The notes beneath the pieces are model-generated. The model worked only from the letters and a program-made list of their open reading frames with translations. It did no database searches and was not told where the DNA came from. The position numbers and the translations under genes are program-made. Shown here one piece after another: positions 15,851 through 25,123 of a DNA stretch of 64,000 bases; within the stretch, counting starts at the first letter, position 1, and each line of letters starts with the position of its first letter. The stretch lies in the NCBI RefSeq assembly GCF_900094705.1, contig NZ_FMAR01000001.1, positions 558,001 through 622,000 of the forward strand, read 5' to 3'. Source of the stretch: Chitinophaga costaii (GTDB taxonomy: Bacteria; Bacteroidota; Bacteroidia; Chitinophagales; Chitinophagaceae).

Positions 15851-16606
15851 TTAAAAGCGGACGTTTACGCCCTTGTCGTATAAATAGTTTTTAAGATCGG
15901 GAATGGCAATCTCGTTGTAGTGGAAAATGCTGGCGGCGAGGGCGGCATCTGCCTGGGCTACTTCAAATACTTCCTCGAAATGCGCCATGGTACCGGCGCC
16001 TCCGCTGGCGATCACCGGCACATTCAGGTGTTGGGAAAGCAGGGCGGTGATGTCCAGCGCAAAGCCTTGTTTGGTACCATCGTTGTTCATGGAGGTGAGC
16101 AGTATTTCGCCTACGCCCCGGTCTACCGCTTCCTTGGCCCAGTCGAAGGTGCGTTTTGCTGTTTTCACCCGGCCTCCGTTCAGGTATACGTACCAATCGC
16201 TCTCCTCGAACTTGGTATCGATGGCCAATACCACGCACTGGCTGCCAAACTCGCGGGACAACTCATTGAGCAGTTCCGGGCGTTTAAAAGCAGAGGTATT
16301 CACCGAAATCTTGTCGGCCCCGGATTGCAGTAATACCTGCACATCTTCTACCGATGCAATGCCTCCCCCTACGGTGAAAGGGATGTTAACCTCCCGGGCA
16401 ATGCGGGTCACCAGTTCGGCTAATGTTTTTCTTCGTTCATTCGTAGCCGTTATATCCAGAAATACCAGTTCATCTGCACCCTGGCGGGCGTACATCGCTC
16501 CCAGTTCTATAGGATCGCCAGCGTCGCGGATATTTTCAAAGTTCACTCCTTTCACCGTGCGCCCGTCTTTAATGTCGAGGCAGGGAATAATGCGTTTGGT
16601 CAGCAT
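15851..16606 (-). CDS. hisF: Imidazole glycerol phosphate synthase, cyclase subunit
   Basis: A 251-residue (beta/alpha)8 barrel that with HisH makes imidazole glycerol phosphate and AICAR from PRFAR and glutamine-derived ammonia. Catalytic Asp11 is in PCLDIKDG and Asp129 in VVLAIDTKF; phosphate-binding loops are FTVGGGI and VIASGGAGT. It follows hisA by 6 nt. The length and motifs are normal for the family. Confidence 0.97.
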   Translation of the reverse strand: MLTKRIIPCLDIKDGRTVKGVNFENIRDAGDPIELGAMYARQGADELVFLDITATNERRKTLAELVTRIAREVNIPFTVGGGIASVEDVQVLLQSGADKISVNTSAFKRPELLNELSREFGSQCVVLAIDTKFEESDWYVYLNGGRVKTAKRTFDWAKEAVDRGVGEILLTSMNNDGTKQGFALDITALLSQHLNVPVIASGGAGTMAHFEEVFEVAQADAALAASIFHYNEIAIPDLKNYLYDKGVNVRF

Positions 16607-16612
16607 AAATAT

Positions 16613-17788
16613 TTATTTGTATATGCGTTGTACGGTTTCATTCCGGCGAACAAATGTTTTTAATTCTTCCATGGTAATGCGGCCTTCATAAATGGCCTTG
16701 CCCACGATCACAGCGTTACAACCTATTTGCTGGAGGTCGTAGATATCTTTCATACCTGCCACACCGCCGCTGGCAATGAAATACAGGTGTGGGAAGGCTT
16801 CCAGCAGGCGTTTGTACAGGTCTATGGAAGGCCCTTGCAGCAAGCCGTCTTTGGCCACGTCGGTGCAAAATACCTGCTGCACCCCTGCGGCGGTGCGGGC
16901 GGTCAGGAAATCGAAGATGGTCACTTCAGTAGTTTCCAGCCAGCCAGCTACGGCCATCTGCTCTCCTTTTACATCTGCGCCCAGCATGATCTTTTGTGGG
17001 CCATATTGTTTTATCCATCCATCAAACAGTGCGGGTTCCTTTACGGCCACACTGCCTACGGTGGCCATGGCGGCCCCGCTTTCGAAGATGATGTTTATAT
17101 CTTTGTCTGTTTTTACGCCACCGCCAAAATCTATGACCAGCCTGGTTTTGCCGGCAATGGTTTCCAGCACTTTCCAGTTTACCACCTGTCCTTTTTTGGC
17201 GCCATCCAGGTCTACCAGGTGAAGGCGGCGTATGCCCAGGTCTTCAAAATACAAGGCTACTTCCAGCGGGTTTTCATTATACACTTTCTGTTGTGCATAA
17301 TCTCCTTGTGTAAGGCGCACGCATTTGCCATCGATCAGGTCTATAGCAGGAATAATTTCAAAAGGCGAAGATGGTGTATCCAGCGGTAATTCCATTCTGC
17401 AAAAAATGAGGTGTTCTCTTTCAAAATAATCGCCGGCCTGTACAAAACCCAGGGGCGTATAAAAACTTTGTGCGGTATTGCGCGCATGGCACCAGAGCAG
17501 TGTTACGCCCTGGGCCTGAGCCACCCGGGCCATGTGGCGCAGCAGCAGCTTGCCATACCCCTTGCCCTGCTTGTCTGGCGCGGTGGCCAGTTTTCGAAAC
17601 TGGGCTGAGGCGCCGTTGATGAACAATGACCCTACTGCTACCAGGCGGTTGGCTTCAAACACGCCATAGTGCAGGCCTCTCCCGTCATTTTCTACCAGCA
17701 CTTCGTGCAGGTCTTTATGCGGATATAAAACGTCGCGGCGTAAGGGCAGGGTATCCGTTACCGTTATCTCCCTGATGGTTGCAGACAT
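16613..17788 (-). CDS. hisA: GNAT acetyltransferase-HisA fusion (ProFAR isomerase)
   Basis: A single frame of 391 codons encodes two enzymes. Residues 1 to about 133 form a GNAT acetyltransferase domain with the acetyl-CoA loop QGKGYG (74-79) and the late motif HARNTAQSFYTPLGF. Residues 143-391 form a complete HisA barrel: Asp150 in IIPAIDL and Asp310 in FCTDVAKDG are the two catalytic aspartates, with phosphate loops DFGGGV and ASGGV. HisA isomerises ProFAR to PRFAR. I read the DNA across the junction (around 17340-17430) and found no stop or frameshift. An internal Met132 (ATG at 17395) could start HisA alone. Spacing to hisH and hisF is 6 nt on both sides. Acetylation substrate unknown. 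Confidence 0.95.
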   Translation of the reverse strand: MSATIREITVTDTLPLRRDVLYPHKDLHEVLVENDGRGLHYGVFEANRLVAVGSLFINGASAQFRKLATAPDKQGKGYGKLLLRHMARVAQAQGVTLLWCHARNTAQSFYTPLGFVQAGDYFEREHLIFCRMELPLDTPSSPFEIIPAIDLIDGKCVRLTQGDYAQQKVYNENPLEVALYFEDLGIRRLHLVDLDGAKKGQVVNWKVLETIAGKTRLVIDFGGGVKTDKDINIIFESGAAMATVGSVAVKEPALFDGWIKQYGPQKIMLGADVKGEQMAVAGWLETTEVTIFDFLTARTAAGVQQVFCTDVAKDGLLQGPSIDLYKRLLEAFPHLYFIASGGVAGMKDIYDLQQIGCNAVIVGKAIYEGRITMEELKTFVRRNETVQRIYK

Positions 17789-17794
17789 GGCCTT

Positions 17795-18388
17795 TTATAG
17801 TTTCAAAAAATTTTCTATGATGCGCTGTCCGTGTTCCGCCGATTTTTCGGGGTGGAACTGCACGGCGTAAAAATTATCTTTTTGCAGGGCAGCGCTATAA
17901 TTAATCACATAGTTGGTAGTAGCCACCGTATGCGGGCTTAACGCTGCATAATAACTATGCACGAAATATACGTAGGTGTTTTCCGGTACATGCTCAAACA
18001 AGGTGCTGTACAGGCCCGTGATATTGTTCCAGCCGATCTGTGGTATTTTCAGACCGTTAGGTACTGGTGATTGGAATTTTTTCACTTCCACATCAAAAAT
18101 GCCGAGGCAGGTGGCATTGTTTTCTTCGGAGTGTTTGCAAAGCAATTGCATGCCCAGGCAAATACCCAATACCGGCTGTTGGAGGTGGGTGATTACCTGG
18201 TCTAGCTTGCGTTCGCGCAGGTATTGCATGGCGGTACTGGCCTCTCCTACGCCGGGAAATATCACCTTATCGGCAGACTGGATCTGCTCCGGGTTGTCTG
18301 TAACGATGCCTTTCACCCCCAGTCTTTCCAATGCAAACTGTACGGAGCGGATGTTGCCGGCATTGTATTTAATGATTACTGTTTTCAT
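17795..18388 (-). CDS. hisH: Imidazole glycerol phosphate synthase, glutaminase subunit
   Basis: A 197-residue class I glutamine amidotransferase feeding ammonia to HisF. The catalytic triad is visible: Cys77 in LGICLGMQ, His179 and Glu181 in VQFHPEKS. The substrate loop IFPGVGEA is also typical. The start codon is 3 nt after the trpA stop, so hisH is translated from the trp mRNA; this is where the trp block ends and the second his block begins. Confidence 0.96.
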   Translation of the reverse strand: MKTVIIKYNAGNIRSVQFALERLGVKGIVTDNPEQIQSADKVIFPGVGEASTAMQYLRERKLDQVITHLQQPVLGICLGMQLLCKHSEENNATCLGIFDVEVKKFQSPVPNGLKIPQIGWNNITGLYSTLFEHVPENTYVYFVHSYYAALSPHTVATTNYVINYSAALQKDNFYAVQFHPEKSAEHGQRIIENFLKL

Positions 18389-18391
18389 GTG

Positions 18392-19171
18392 TTATGCGAT
18401 GATACCCTGTATGAAAGATTTGACGGTGGCTGGCAAAGCGTCGTTGGCGTTTGCGATGGCTTTAATGAAAGCCGTACCGATAATGGCGCCGTTGCTGTAG
18501 GTGCAAGCCGTTGTAAAAGTACCTTTATCTTTAATGCCAAAGCCGATCAGTACCGGGTTTTTCAGGTGTAAAGCCTGTAATTTCCGGAAGTAGGCGGTTT
18601 GGTCGCCCATGTCTTTATCCTTGCCGGTAGTGGAGGAAGAAGACACAGCATACAGGAAACCCTTGCTGGCGGCATCCAGGCGGCGCAGCCGGGCTTCGCT
18701 GGTTTCGGGTGTTACCAGGAAGATCAGGTACAGGCCGTATTTTTCAAAAATGGCCTGGTATTCCTTTTCATACTCGGGCAGGGGCAGTTCCGGCAGGATA
18801 AGGCCATCTACGCCCACGGCGGCGCATTGGCGGCAGAAATTTTCCACCCCCATTTGCAGGATGGGATTCAGGTAGCCCATCAGGATCACAGGAAGCTGTA
18901 TGCTGCTACGAAAATCCTTTAATTGTTCAAAAAGCCGGGCCAGCGTCATGCCATTTTTCAATGCCTGGGTGCTGCTATCCTGGATCACTGGACCATCGGC
19001 CAGGGGATCGGAAAAGGGCATGCCCAGCTCAATAAGGTCTGCACCCGCACTTTGCAAGGCCTGCATCACGGGCAGGGTACTTTCCAATGTGGGAAACCCT
19101 GCCGTGCAGTACACATTCAGTACGTTTTGCTTTTTCTGAGCGAATAACTGGTCTATTCTGTTCATAGCCAT
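18392..19171 (-). CDS. trpA: Tryptophan synthase alpha subunit
   Basis: A 259-residue barrel that cleaves indole-3-glycerol phosphate to indole and glyceraldehyde-3-phosphate. Catalytic Glu48 is in LIELGMPFSDP and Asp59 in PLADGPVIQ; the phosphate site VLIGFGIKDK is present. It is last of the trp genes, 94 nt after trpB and 3 nt before hisH. The frame could also begin two codons later at the second Met. Confidence 0.97.
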   Translation of the reverse strand: MAMNRIDQLFAQKKQNVLNVYCTAGFPTLESTLPVMQALQSAGADLIELGMPFSDPLADGPVIQDSSTQALKNGMTLARLFEQLKDFRSSIQLPVILMGYLNPILQMGVENFCRQCAAVGVDGLILPELPLPEYEKEYQAIFEKYGLYLIFLVTPETSEARLRRLDAASKGFLYAVSSSSTTGKDKDMGDQTAYFRKLQALHLKNPVLIGFGIKDKGTFTTACTYSNGAIIGTAFIKAIANANDALPATVKSFIQGIIA

Positions 19172-19181
19172 ATGATGTTAT

Positions 19182-19240
19182 GTACAAGGTGCAATGTGTT
19201 TAAATGATGGTGGGCATCTTTTGCCAGCATTGTGTTGTAC
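19182..19240 (-). other. Inverted repeat in the trpB-trpA gap
   Basis: The only sizeable gap within the trp block (94 nt) contains GTACAA...CAATG paired with CATTG...TTGTAC (19182-19196 against 19228-19240) with a small internal loop. It could be an mRNA-processing or stability structure. No T run follows, so it is not a terminator. Confidence 0.3.
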
Positions 19241-19265
19241 GTGTTTGTCAAATAAATACCTGGTC

Positions 19266-20477
19266 CTAAAATTTGTCGAGATTCCGGATATAGGCTTCCA
19301 TATCCTTATCGCCACGGCCACTCAGGCACACGACTACCACCTCTTCGGGCCGCAGGGCCAGGTCTTTCAGTTTGGCCACGGCGTGCGATGATTCGAGTGC
19401 GGGAATAATGCCTTCCAGGCGGGTCAGCTCAAAAGCGGCGGCCAGGGCCTCGTTGTCGGTAGCGCTGAGGAAGGTGCCGCGGCCACTCTCAAACAGGTGG
19501 GCATGCATGGGACCAATGCCGGGATAGTCCAGGCCTGCCGAAATGGAGTAAGGCTCAGTGATCTGCCCGTCATCGGTTTGCATGAGCAAGGTTTTGGCAC
19601 CATGTATCAATCCTACTTTTCCCAGCACGGTGGAGGCGGCAGATTCGCCGCTGTCGTTGCCATGGCCGGCAGCTTCCACTGCGATAAGTCGCACGGAAGG
19701 CTCGTCGAGGAAGTGATAAAAAGCGCCTGCGGCGTTACTACCGCCGCCAATGCAGGCCACTACATAATCGGGTATTTCCTTCCCGGTTTTTTCCAGGAGC
19801 TGTTTCCGGATCTCTTCACTGATCACCGACTGGAAGCGGGCCACCATGTCTGGATAAGGATGTGGGCCTGCGGCGGTGCCGAGGATGTAATGCGTGTTTA
19901 CCGGGTTATTGATCCAATCGCGGATAGCTTCGTTGGTGGCGTCTTTCAGCGTTTCGCTACCGCTGGTGGCGGGTACCACGGTGGCACCCAGCATTTTCAT
20001 GCGGGCCACATTGGGCGCTTGTCTTTTAATGTCTACACTGCCCATATACACCACGCACTCCATATTCATCAAAGCACATACGGTAGCCGTGGCTACACCG
20101 TGCTGACCTGCGCCGGTTTCGGCGATGATGCGTTTTTTGCCCAGGCGTTTGGCCAGTAAGATCTGGCCAACGGTGTTATTTATCTTGTGTGCACCCGTGT
20201 GGTTCAGGTCTTCGCGCTTGAGGTAAATATGACCACCATATTTTTCGGACAGCCTTTTGGCCAGGTACAAAGGAGAAGGGCGGCCCACATAGTCGGTGAG
20301 TAGTTGCTGGAATTCCTCCTGGAAGGAGGGATCAGCCAGGATCTCCTTGTATTTGAGTTGCAGCTCTTCCACGTTGGGATACAGCATTTCAGGAATATAA
20401 GCACCCCCAAACCTGCCATAGAAGCCATTTTTATCGGCCTGGTAGGGAGAGTTAAATGTATTTTCAGCGATCTTCAT
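19266..20477 (-). CDS. trpB: Tryptophan synthase beta subunit
   Basis: A 403-residue PLP enzyme that joins indole with serine. The PLP lysine is Lys98 in NHTGAHKIN; the phosphate loop GGGSNAAG, the FGGAYIPE N-terminus and [10 protein letters not shown] are all characteristic of the canonical TrpB1 type that pairs with TrpA. It starts 3 nt after trpF. Confidence 0.97.
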   Translation of the reverse strand: MKIAENTFNSPYQADKNGFYGRFGGAYIPEMLYPNVEELQLKYKEILADPSFQEEFQQLLTDYVGRPSPLYLAKRLSEKYGGHIYLKREDLNHTGAHKINNTVGQILLAKRLGKKRIIAETGAGQHGVATATVCALMNMECVVYMGSVDIKRQAPNVARMKMLGATVVPATSGSETLKDATNEAIRDWINNPVNTHYILGTAAGPHPYPDMVARFQSVISEEIRKQLLEKTGKEIPDYVVACIGGGSNAAGAFYHFLDEPSVRLIAVEAAGHGNDSGESAASTVLGKVGLIHGAKTLLMQTDDGQITEPYSISAGLDYPGIGPMHAHLFESGRGTFLSATDNEALAAAFELTRLEGIIPALESSHAVAKLKDLALRPEEVVVVCLSGRGDKDMEAYIRNLDKF

Positions 20478-20480
20478 CTG

Positions 20481-21116
20481 CTAGTGATTTTGAGTGGAGG
20501 AAAGGGCCGTAATAAAGGCCTGTACCGCGTTAAGATCTTTAATGCCGGGTGATGTTTCAAAGCGACTGTTTACGTCTACGGCATAAAGCCGGGGCCATCG
20601 CAGGGATTTTAATGCGCCTACCGCTGATGCACCAATGCCGCCGCTCAGGAAGAAAGGCACTTCAAAAGGATAGTCGTCCAGCACCGTCCAGTTAAACTGA
20701 TGACCGGTGCCGCCATAACCCGCTTTGCTGGCGGTATCGAACAGAAAGTAATCGACCACCTTTGTGTAAGGCTTCATAATATCCCATGACACGGTATCGG
20801 CTATACGAAAAGCTTTAATCACCGGCACATACTGGGCCAGCGTGGCGCAATATTCGGGCGTTTCGTCGCCATGTAGCTGCACCAGTTGCAGGCCATAACC
20901 GGTTACCCGGTCCAGCACCGACTCCAGCGTTTCATTGACGAACACGCCTACTTTGGCCAGATGGGGCGCTGTTTTTTTTACGTCGGCAGCGGCCAGTTGG
21001 TGACCCATGTAGCGGGGCGAACGTTCGTAAAAAATGAGGCCGGCATACTCAACGCCCAAGCGGGACAATGTTTCCAGATCTTCCAGCCGGGTGATGCCAC
21101 ATACTTTTATTTTCAT
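20481..21116 (-). CDS. trpF: Phosphoribosylanthranilate isomerase
   Basis: A 211-residue barrel with the general base Cys6 in KVCGIT and the acid Asp in AVDVNSRFE; LFDTASKAGYGGTGHQFNW and FLSGGIGA form the phosphate-binding part. It performs the Amadori rearrangement of PRA to CdRP. Because a separate trpF is present, the neighbouring HisA need not be bifunctional. It overlaps trpC by 4 nt. Confidence 0.96.
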   Translation of the reverse strand: MKIKVCGITRLEDLETLSRLGVEYAGLIFYERSPRYMGHQLAAADVKKTAPHLAKVGVFVNETLESVLDRVTGYGLQLVQLHGDETPEYCATLAQYVPVIKAFRIADTVSWDIMKPYTKVVDYFLFDTASKAGYGGTGHQFNWTVLDDYPFEVPFFLSGGIGASAVGALKSLRWPRLYAVDVNSRFETSPGIKDLNAVQAFITALSSTQNH

Positions 21117-21913
21117 CTGGCTTTTTTTTGTGCGAGGGCATTTACAAAATCCAGGAAAGCGGCACCGGGGTCTTTCTGCTTCATGAAATGTTCGCCCATC
21201 AGGAATCCGGAGAAGCCTGCATTGCGCAGGGTGATAATGGTGTCTATGTTATCAATACCACTTTCCGCTACCTTTACTTTACCTGCTGGAAGCTGTGCTG
21301 CCAGGGCAATGGAGCGGTCTATATCTACGCGGAAGGTCACCAGGTCGCGGTTATTAATACCTACCATGTTCACATAGTCTGACACCTTTTGTAGCTGCGC
21401 TTCCGTATGCATTTCCAGCAATACTTCCAGGCCCAGGTTATGGGCGGTAGTGGACAGGCGTTGCACCTCCTCTTTGGTTAAACATTCTGCGATCAGCAGG
21501 ATTACATCTGCCCCAATGGCTTTGGCTTCCAGCACCTGGTATTCATCCACTATAAAATCCTTGCGCAAAATCGGCACTTCCACCAGCGCACGCGCTTGGG
21601 TGAGGTCTTCCGGACTACCGCCAAAGAAATGATCATCCGTAAGGATAGAAAGTCCGCTGGCGCCAGCATTAGCGTAGGCCTGGGTTACTTCTTCCACCGG
21701 CGAGTGATCGTTTATGACCCCTTTGGAGGGGGAGCGGCGTTTATATTCTGCAATGATGCCAGACTTCTGTGGCTGTTTTAAAAAGTCTACCAGCGATAAC
21801 CCAGCACGGTTAAACAAGGGTTCATTTTCGAGTGCTTGCACCGGGCGCTGTTGCTTGGCCGTTGCTACCACGGTACGTTTATACGCCACAATTTCCGCCA
21901 GGATGTCTTTCAT
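21113..21913 (-). CDS. trpC: Indole-3-glycerol phosphate synthase
   Basis: A 266-residue barrel that closes the indole ring. Substrate and catalytic residues are visible in IIAEYKRRSPSKG (Glu56, Lys58), LRKDFIVDEYQV, LLIAECL, GINNRDL and VAESGI. It ends 4 nt inside trpF, giving translational coupling, and follows trpD by 7 nt. Confidence 0.97.
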   Translation of the reverse strand: MKDILAEIVAYKRTVVATAKQQRPVQALENEPLFNRAGLSLVDFLKQPQKSGIIAEYKRRSPSKGVINDHSPVEEVTQAYANAGASGLSILTDDHFFGGSPEDLTQARALVEVPILRKDFIVDEYQVLEAKAIGADVILLIAECLTKEEVQRLSTTAHNLGLEVLLEMHTEAQLQKVSDYVNMVGINNRDLVTFRVDIDRSIALAAQLPAGKVKVAESGIDNIDTIITLRNAGFSGFLMGEHFMKQKDPGAAFLDFVNALAQKKAR

Positions 21914-21920
21914 AATTCAA

Positions 21921-22919
21921 TTATAAAGATTGCAAAGAAATCAGTTTATTAAATACGCCCAGGGCGGCACCCGATTCCAGGGAGGTAATGGCTGCCTGAA
22001 AACATTCGTCGTAGGTAGGGTACTTGCCCATGCAATGCAATCCCATGGCAGCATTGGCCAGCACTACGGCGTTCTGCGCCCAGCTACCTTCGCCCTTCAA
22101 AATCTTCATGAAGATTTTTGCGGCATCTGCTACGGTATTGCCCCCAAAAATATCTTCGGGCGATACGCGGCGCCGGCCCAGTTCTTCCGGTGTACGGTCT
22201 TTCTCCCCATGGCGATCTATCACCTTAGTGTCGCTGGTGAGGGAAATTTCATCGTAGCCATCCAGGCTATGTACAATCACAAAGTCTTTATCGGTTTGCT
22301 GGAAGAGATAGTTGTACACCCGCGCCATTTCCAGGCTGTACACCCCAATAAGTTGATGCTGGGCAAAGGCTGGGTTTACCAACGGCCCCAGCATGTTAAA
22401 GAAGGTACGCACGCCTAACTGGCGGCGCACGCTGGCCACGTTTTTCAGGGCGGGGTGAAATAAGGGTGCATGCAGGAAGCATACGCCGGTTTGTTCCAGT
22501 TCTGTTTTTAGTTTTTCCGGATCGCTTTTGAACTTGTAGCCGGCCATTTCCATCAAATTAGATGCGCCGCTCACGGAAGACACACCATAGTTACCATGTT
22601 TGGCCACTTGCCCGCCAGCGCCCGCCACGATAAAACAAGACAGGGTAGAAATATTAAAGGTGTTCTTTGCATCGCCTCCAGTACCTACAATATCCAGCAC
22701 CGCATGCCCGTTCAAATGCACTGGCACGCACAGTTCCAGCAAGGCATCTCGGAAGCCCAGCAACTCGTTGATCGTGATACTGCGCATAAGAAACACCGTC
22801 ATAAAAGCTGCCAGTTCGCTTTCATTGAACACGCCGTTGGATATCTGCGTGAGAATATCTTTGGCCTGTGCGCGGCTAAATGTTTTATGTTCGAATAAAT
22901 AGTTGAGTATCTTTTTCAT
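21921..22919 (-). CDS. trpD: Anthranilate phosphoribosyltransferase
   Basis: A 332-residue enzyme that adds phosphoribose to anthranilate. The PRPP-binding loop GTGGDAKNTFNIST (about 79-92), the VAKHGNYGVSS segment and FFNMLGPLVNP are the standard family motifs. The gap to trpG is 53 nt and to trpC 7 nt. Confidence 0.97.
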   Translation of the reverse strand: MKKILNYLFEHKTFSRAQAKDILTQISNGVFNESELAAFMTVFLMRSITINELLGFRDALLELCVPVHLNGHAVLDIVGTGGDAKNTFNISTLSCFIVAGAGGQVAKHGNYGVSSVSGASNLMEMAGYKFKSDPEKLKTELEQTGVCFLHAPLFHPALKNVASVRRQLGVRTFFNMLGPLVNPAFAQHQLIGVYSLEMARVYNYLFQQTDKDFVIVHSLDGYDEISLTSDTKVIDRHGEKDRTPEELGRRRVSPEDIFGGNTVADAAKIFMKILKGEGSWAQNAVVLANAAMGLHCMGKYPTYDECFQAAITSLESGAALGVFNKLISLQSL

Positions 22920-22972
22920 GTTAAACTATGCTAAGACGGGATAAAAATCATTTCCTTAAAACCTCTACTGCA

Positions 22973-23542
22973 TCAGGCTTTCAGCCAGTTGCGCAGTATC
23001 TGCTCCCCATTGGGCGTGAGTACGCTTTCCGGGTGGAATTGTACCCCGCTTACATCGTAGCGGGTATGTTGCAGGGCCATTACAAATTGCTCATCGTCCC
23101 TGGCCGTAACGGTTAGCTCGGTAGGCAGGCTTTTTTCATCCACTACCCAACTGTGGTAGCGTCCTACGGCAAAGCGGTCTGGCAGTTCGTTGAACAGGCG
23201 GCCGGCGCGGTTGGTTACATTAATATCTGTGGCTACGCCATGATATACATCGGTGAGGTTAATAAGGTTGCCGCCAAAAGCCTGCCCAATGGCCTGTAGG
23301 CCCAGGCATACGCCAAAGATAGATTTAGTAGGCGCATAGGTTTTGATCAATGGCAGTAGTAAGCCCGCTTCTTCAGGAATGCCGGGGCCGGGCGAAAGGA
23401 TGATTTTATCGTATTCCTTTACCTGCTCCAACGGAATTTCATCGTTGCGGATCACAGTTACTTTCTGGTGGGTGATCTTCTCCACCAGGTGTACCAGGTT
23501 GTAGGTAAAAGAGTCGTAGTTATCGAATACCAGGATGTTCAT
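22973..23542 (-). CDS. trpG: Anthranilate synthase component II (glutamine amidotransferase)
   Basis: A 189-residue class I amidotransferase that supplies ammonia to TrpE. Triad residues: Cys79 in GVCLGLQ, His170 and Glu172 in VQFHPESV; the oxyanion loop is LSPGPGIPEEAG. TrpG and PabA cannot be separated by sequence alone; its place 1 nt after trpE supports TrpG, though it may serve both enzymes. Confidence 0.95.
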   Translation of the reverse strand: MNILVFDNYDSFTYNLVHLVEKITHQKVTVIRNDEIPLEQVKEYDKIILSPGPGIPEEAGLLLPLIKTYAPTKSIFGVCLGLQAIGQAFGGNLINLTDVYHGVATDINVTNRAGRLFNELPDRFAVGRYHSWVVDEKSLPTELTVTARDDEQFVMALQHTRYDVSGVQFHPESVLTPNGEQILRNWLKA

Positions 23543-23543
23543 G

Positions 23544-24953
23544 TCAGATCGTTTGTGCCAGCAGGATGGCTTGTTTCAATGCGTTCAGTTTATTGTTTAC
23601 TTCTTCCAGCTCGGAGGAGGCAACCGACTTGGCCACCACACCGGCACCAGCCTGGTAGTAAAGGGTATTGCTTTTACTGAGCATAGAGCGGATCATGATA
23701 GCGTGGTTAAACTCTCCATTGAACCCCACGAAGCCAATACACCCTCCATAAAAACCACGGGCCGTAGGTTCGTATTGGTCTATGATCTGCATAGCGCGGT
23801 ATTTGGGCGCGCCGCTCAAGGTACCTGCCGGGAAAGTGGCAGCCAGTAAGGAAAAGGGGTTGGTGTCTGCCGGGATTTTGCCGGTTACTTCGCTCACCAG
23901 GTGTATCACGTGCGAATAGTATTGCACCTGCCGGTCTTTCTCTACCTGCACTTCGGTGGCGTTGCGGCTCAGGTCGTTGCGGGCCAGGTCTACCAGCATT
24001 ACATGTTCTGCATTTTCTTTCGGGTCTTTCAGCAGTTTATCTGCCAGTATTTTGTCCTGCACATCGTCGCCAGTGCGGCGGAAAGTGCCAGCTATCGGGT
24101 GTATGGTGGCTTTATGATCTTTGATGACCAACTGTGCTTCGGGCGAAGAACCCATTAATTTGTAATCGCCATAGTCGAAGTAAAAAAGATAGGGCGAGGG
24201 GTTAATGGAACGAAGCGTGCGGTACACATTAAATTCGTCGCCTTTAAATGACCGCTGGAAGGCCCTGGATAGCACCACCTGGAACACATCGCCCCGGAAA
24301 CAATGTTGTTTGCCCTGTTCCACCATTTTTATAAAGGCATCATCGGTCATGTTGCTTTGCTCTTCGGAAGCTACTTCAAAATGGTAGGTGGGCGTGTCTT
24401 TATGTTTTATCAATGCTTCTATCTGCTCAAACTCGCTATCCACACCGGCTATCTGGTTTTCACAGATATACAGTTCATCCTTGAAATGATTGATGGCGAT
24501 CACGTATTGATAGAAACGGTAACGCATCAACGGAATGGTAGCATCGTTTTGTTTGCCATGGTTAAAGGAAATCTTTTCGAAAAACTGCACCGCATCAAAG
24601 GCGCTATATCCAAAAAGACCTTCCGTAACCGGTATGGGCGATTTATCGCTGAATACAAAACTTTTCAGGAAGGCATCCAGTTCATTGAGTACAGACTGTT
24701 TGTCTTTGAGTTGTTTTCTTTCTACCGGTTGATTGGGGTATTTAAATTCAAAATCGTTGGTAGAAGTAACTTCAATACCGGCAATGGGCTTCACGCCGAT
24801 GAAGGAGAAACTGTTCTCACTGGCGCGATAATCGGTACTCTCCAGCAGGATGGTGCCTGGAAATTTATCGCGTAGCCGCAAGTAGATGCCTACGGGCGTA
24901 AACACATCTGCCAGCATTTGCTTATACCTTGTTTTTACCTGGATGATCCGCAT
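23544..24953 (-). CDS. trpE: Anthranilate synthase component I
   Basis: A 469-residue chorismate-using enzyme from the ATG at 24953; an in-frame TTG 11 codons upstream falls against the attenuator U tract and is rejected. The N-terminal tryptophan-binding motif is seen as ILLESTDY, which implies feedback inhibition. The catalytic half shows DVFQVVLSR, HPIAGTFRR, DLARNDLSR, HLVSEVTG and TLSGAPKYRAMQIID. It heads the trp block directly behind the trpL attenuator. Confidence 0.96.
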   Translation of the reverse strand: MRIIQVKTRYKQMLADVFTPVGIYLRLRDKFPGTILLESTDYRASENSFSFIGVKPIAGIEVTSTNDFEFKYPNQPVERKQLKDKQSVLNELDAFLKSFVFSDKSPIPVTEGLFGYSAFDAVQFFEKISFNHGKQNDATIPLMRYRFYQYVIAINHFKDELYICENQIAGVDSEFEQIEALIKHKDTPTYHFEVASEEQSNMTDDAFIKMVEQGKQHCFRGDVFQVVLSRAFQRSFKGDEFNVYRTLRSINPSPYLFYFDYGDYKLMGSSPEAQLVIKDHKATIHPIAGTFRRTGDDVQDKILADKLLKDPKENAEHVMLVDLARNDLSRNATEVQVEKDRQVQYYSHVIHLVSEVTGKIPADTNPFSLLAATFPAGTLSGAPKYRAMQIIDQYEPTARGFYGGCIGFVGFNGEFNHAIMIRSMLSKSNTLYYQAGAGVVAKSVASSELEEVNNKLNALKQAILLAQTI

Positions 24954-24984
24954 AGTTGATAAAAGCTTAGAGTTGATATTGAGC

Positions 24985-25019
24985 AAAAAAGAAAAAGGCC
25001 CGCTGTGTTAGCGAGCCTT
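24985..25019 (-). terminator. trp attenuator terminator hairpin
   Basis: Ten-bp stem AAGGCTCGCT/AGCGGGCCTT (25010-25019 and 24995-25004, one wobble) with loop AACAC, followed by a T-rich tract on the minus strand. The loop and the 3' arm contain AACACAG, which is complementary to CTGTGTT directly after the trpL stop codon (25052-25058): a 7-bp alternative pairing that would open the terminator stem. The hairpin lies 31 nt before the trpE ATG. Confidence 0.85.
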
Positions 25020-25058
25020 CCTATCATATCTTGGAAATAGACATAGCACTGAACACAG

Positions 25059-25115
25059 TTATCTTAAATCGATACCGTGCCACCACCAATATTTATTTGT
25101 CATGTTATTTTGCAT
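25059..25115 (-). CDS. trpL: trp operon leader peptide (Trp-Trp-Trp)
   Basis: An 18-codon frame, MQNNMTNKYWWWHGIDLR, with three consecutive Trp codons at positions 10-12. A second ATG at 25103 would give 14 residues. It lies between a candidate promoter and an intrinsic terminator in front of trpE, the classical arrangement for ribosome-mediated attenuation: stalling at the Trp codons when Trp-tRNA is scarce leaves the CTGTGTT segment free to pair with the terminator and lets RNA polymerase continue. Confidence 0.88.
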   Translation of the reverse strand: MQNNMTNKYWWWHGIDLR

Positions 25116-25123
25116 AGCGAGAA

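Noticed and set aside
19182..19240. trpB-trpA gap repeat as a terminator
   Set aside because: There is no T tract and the internal loop is large; trpA and hisHAFI would then lack a promoter. It is retained only as a structure.
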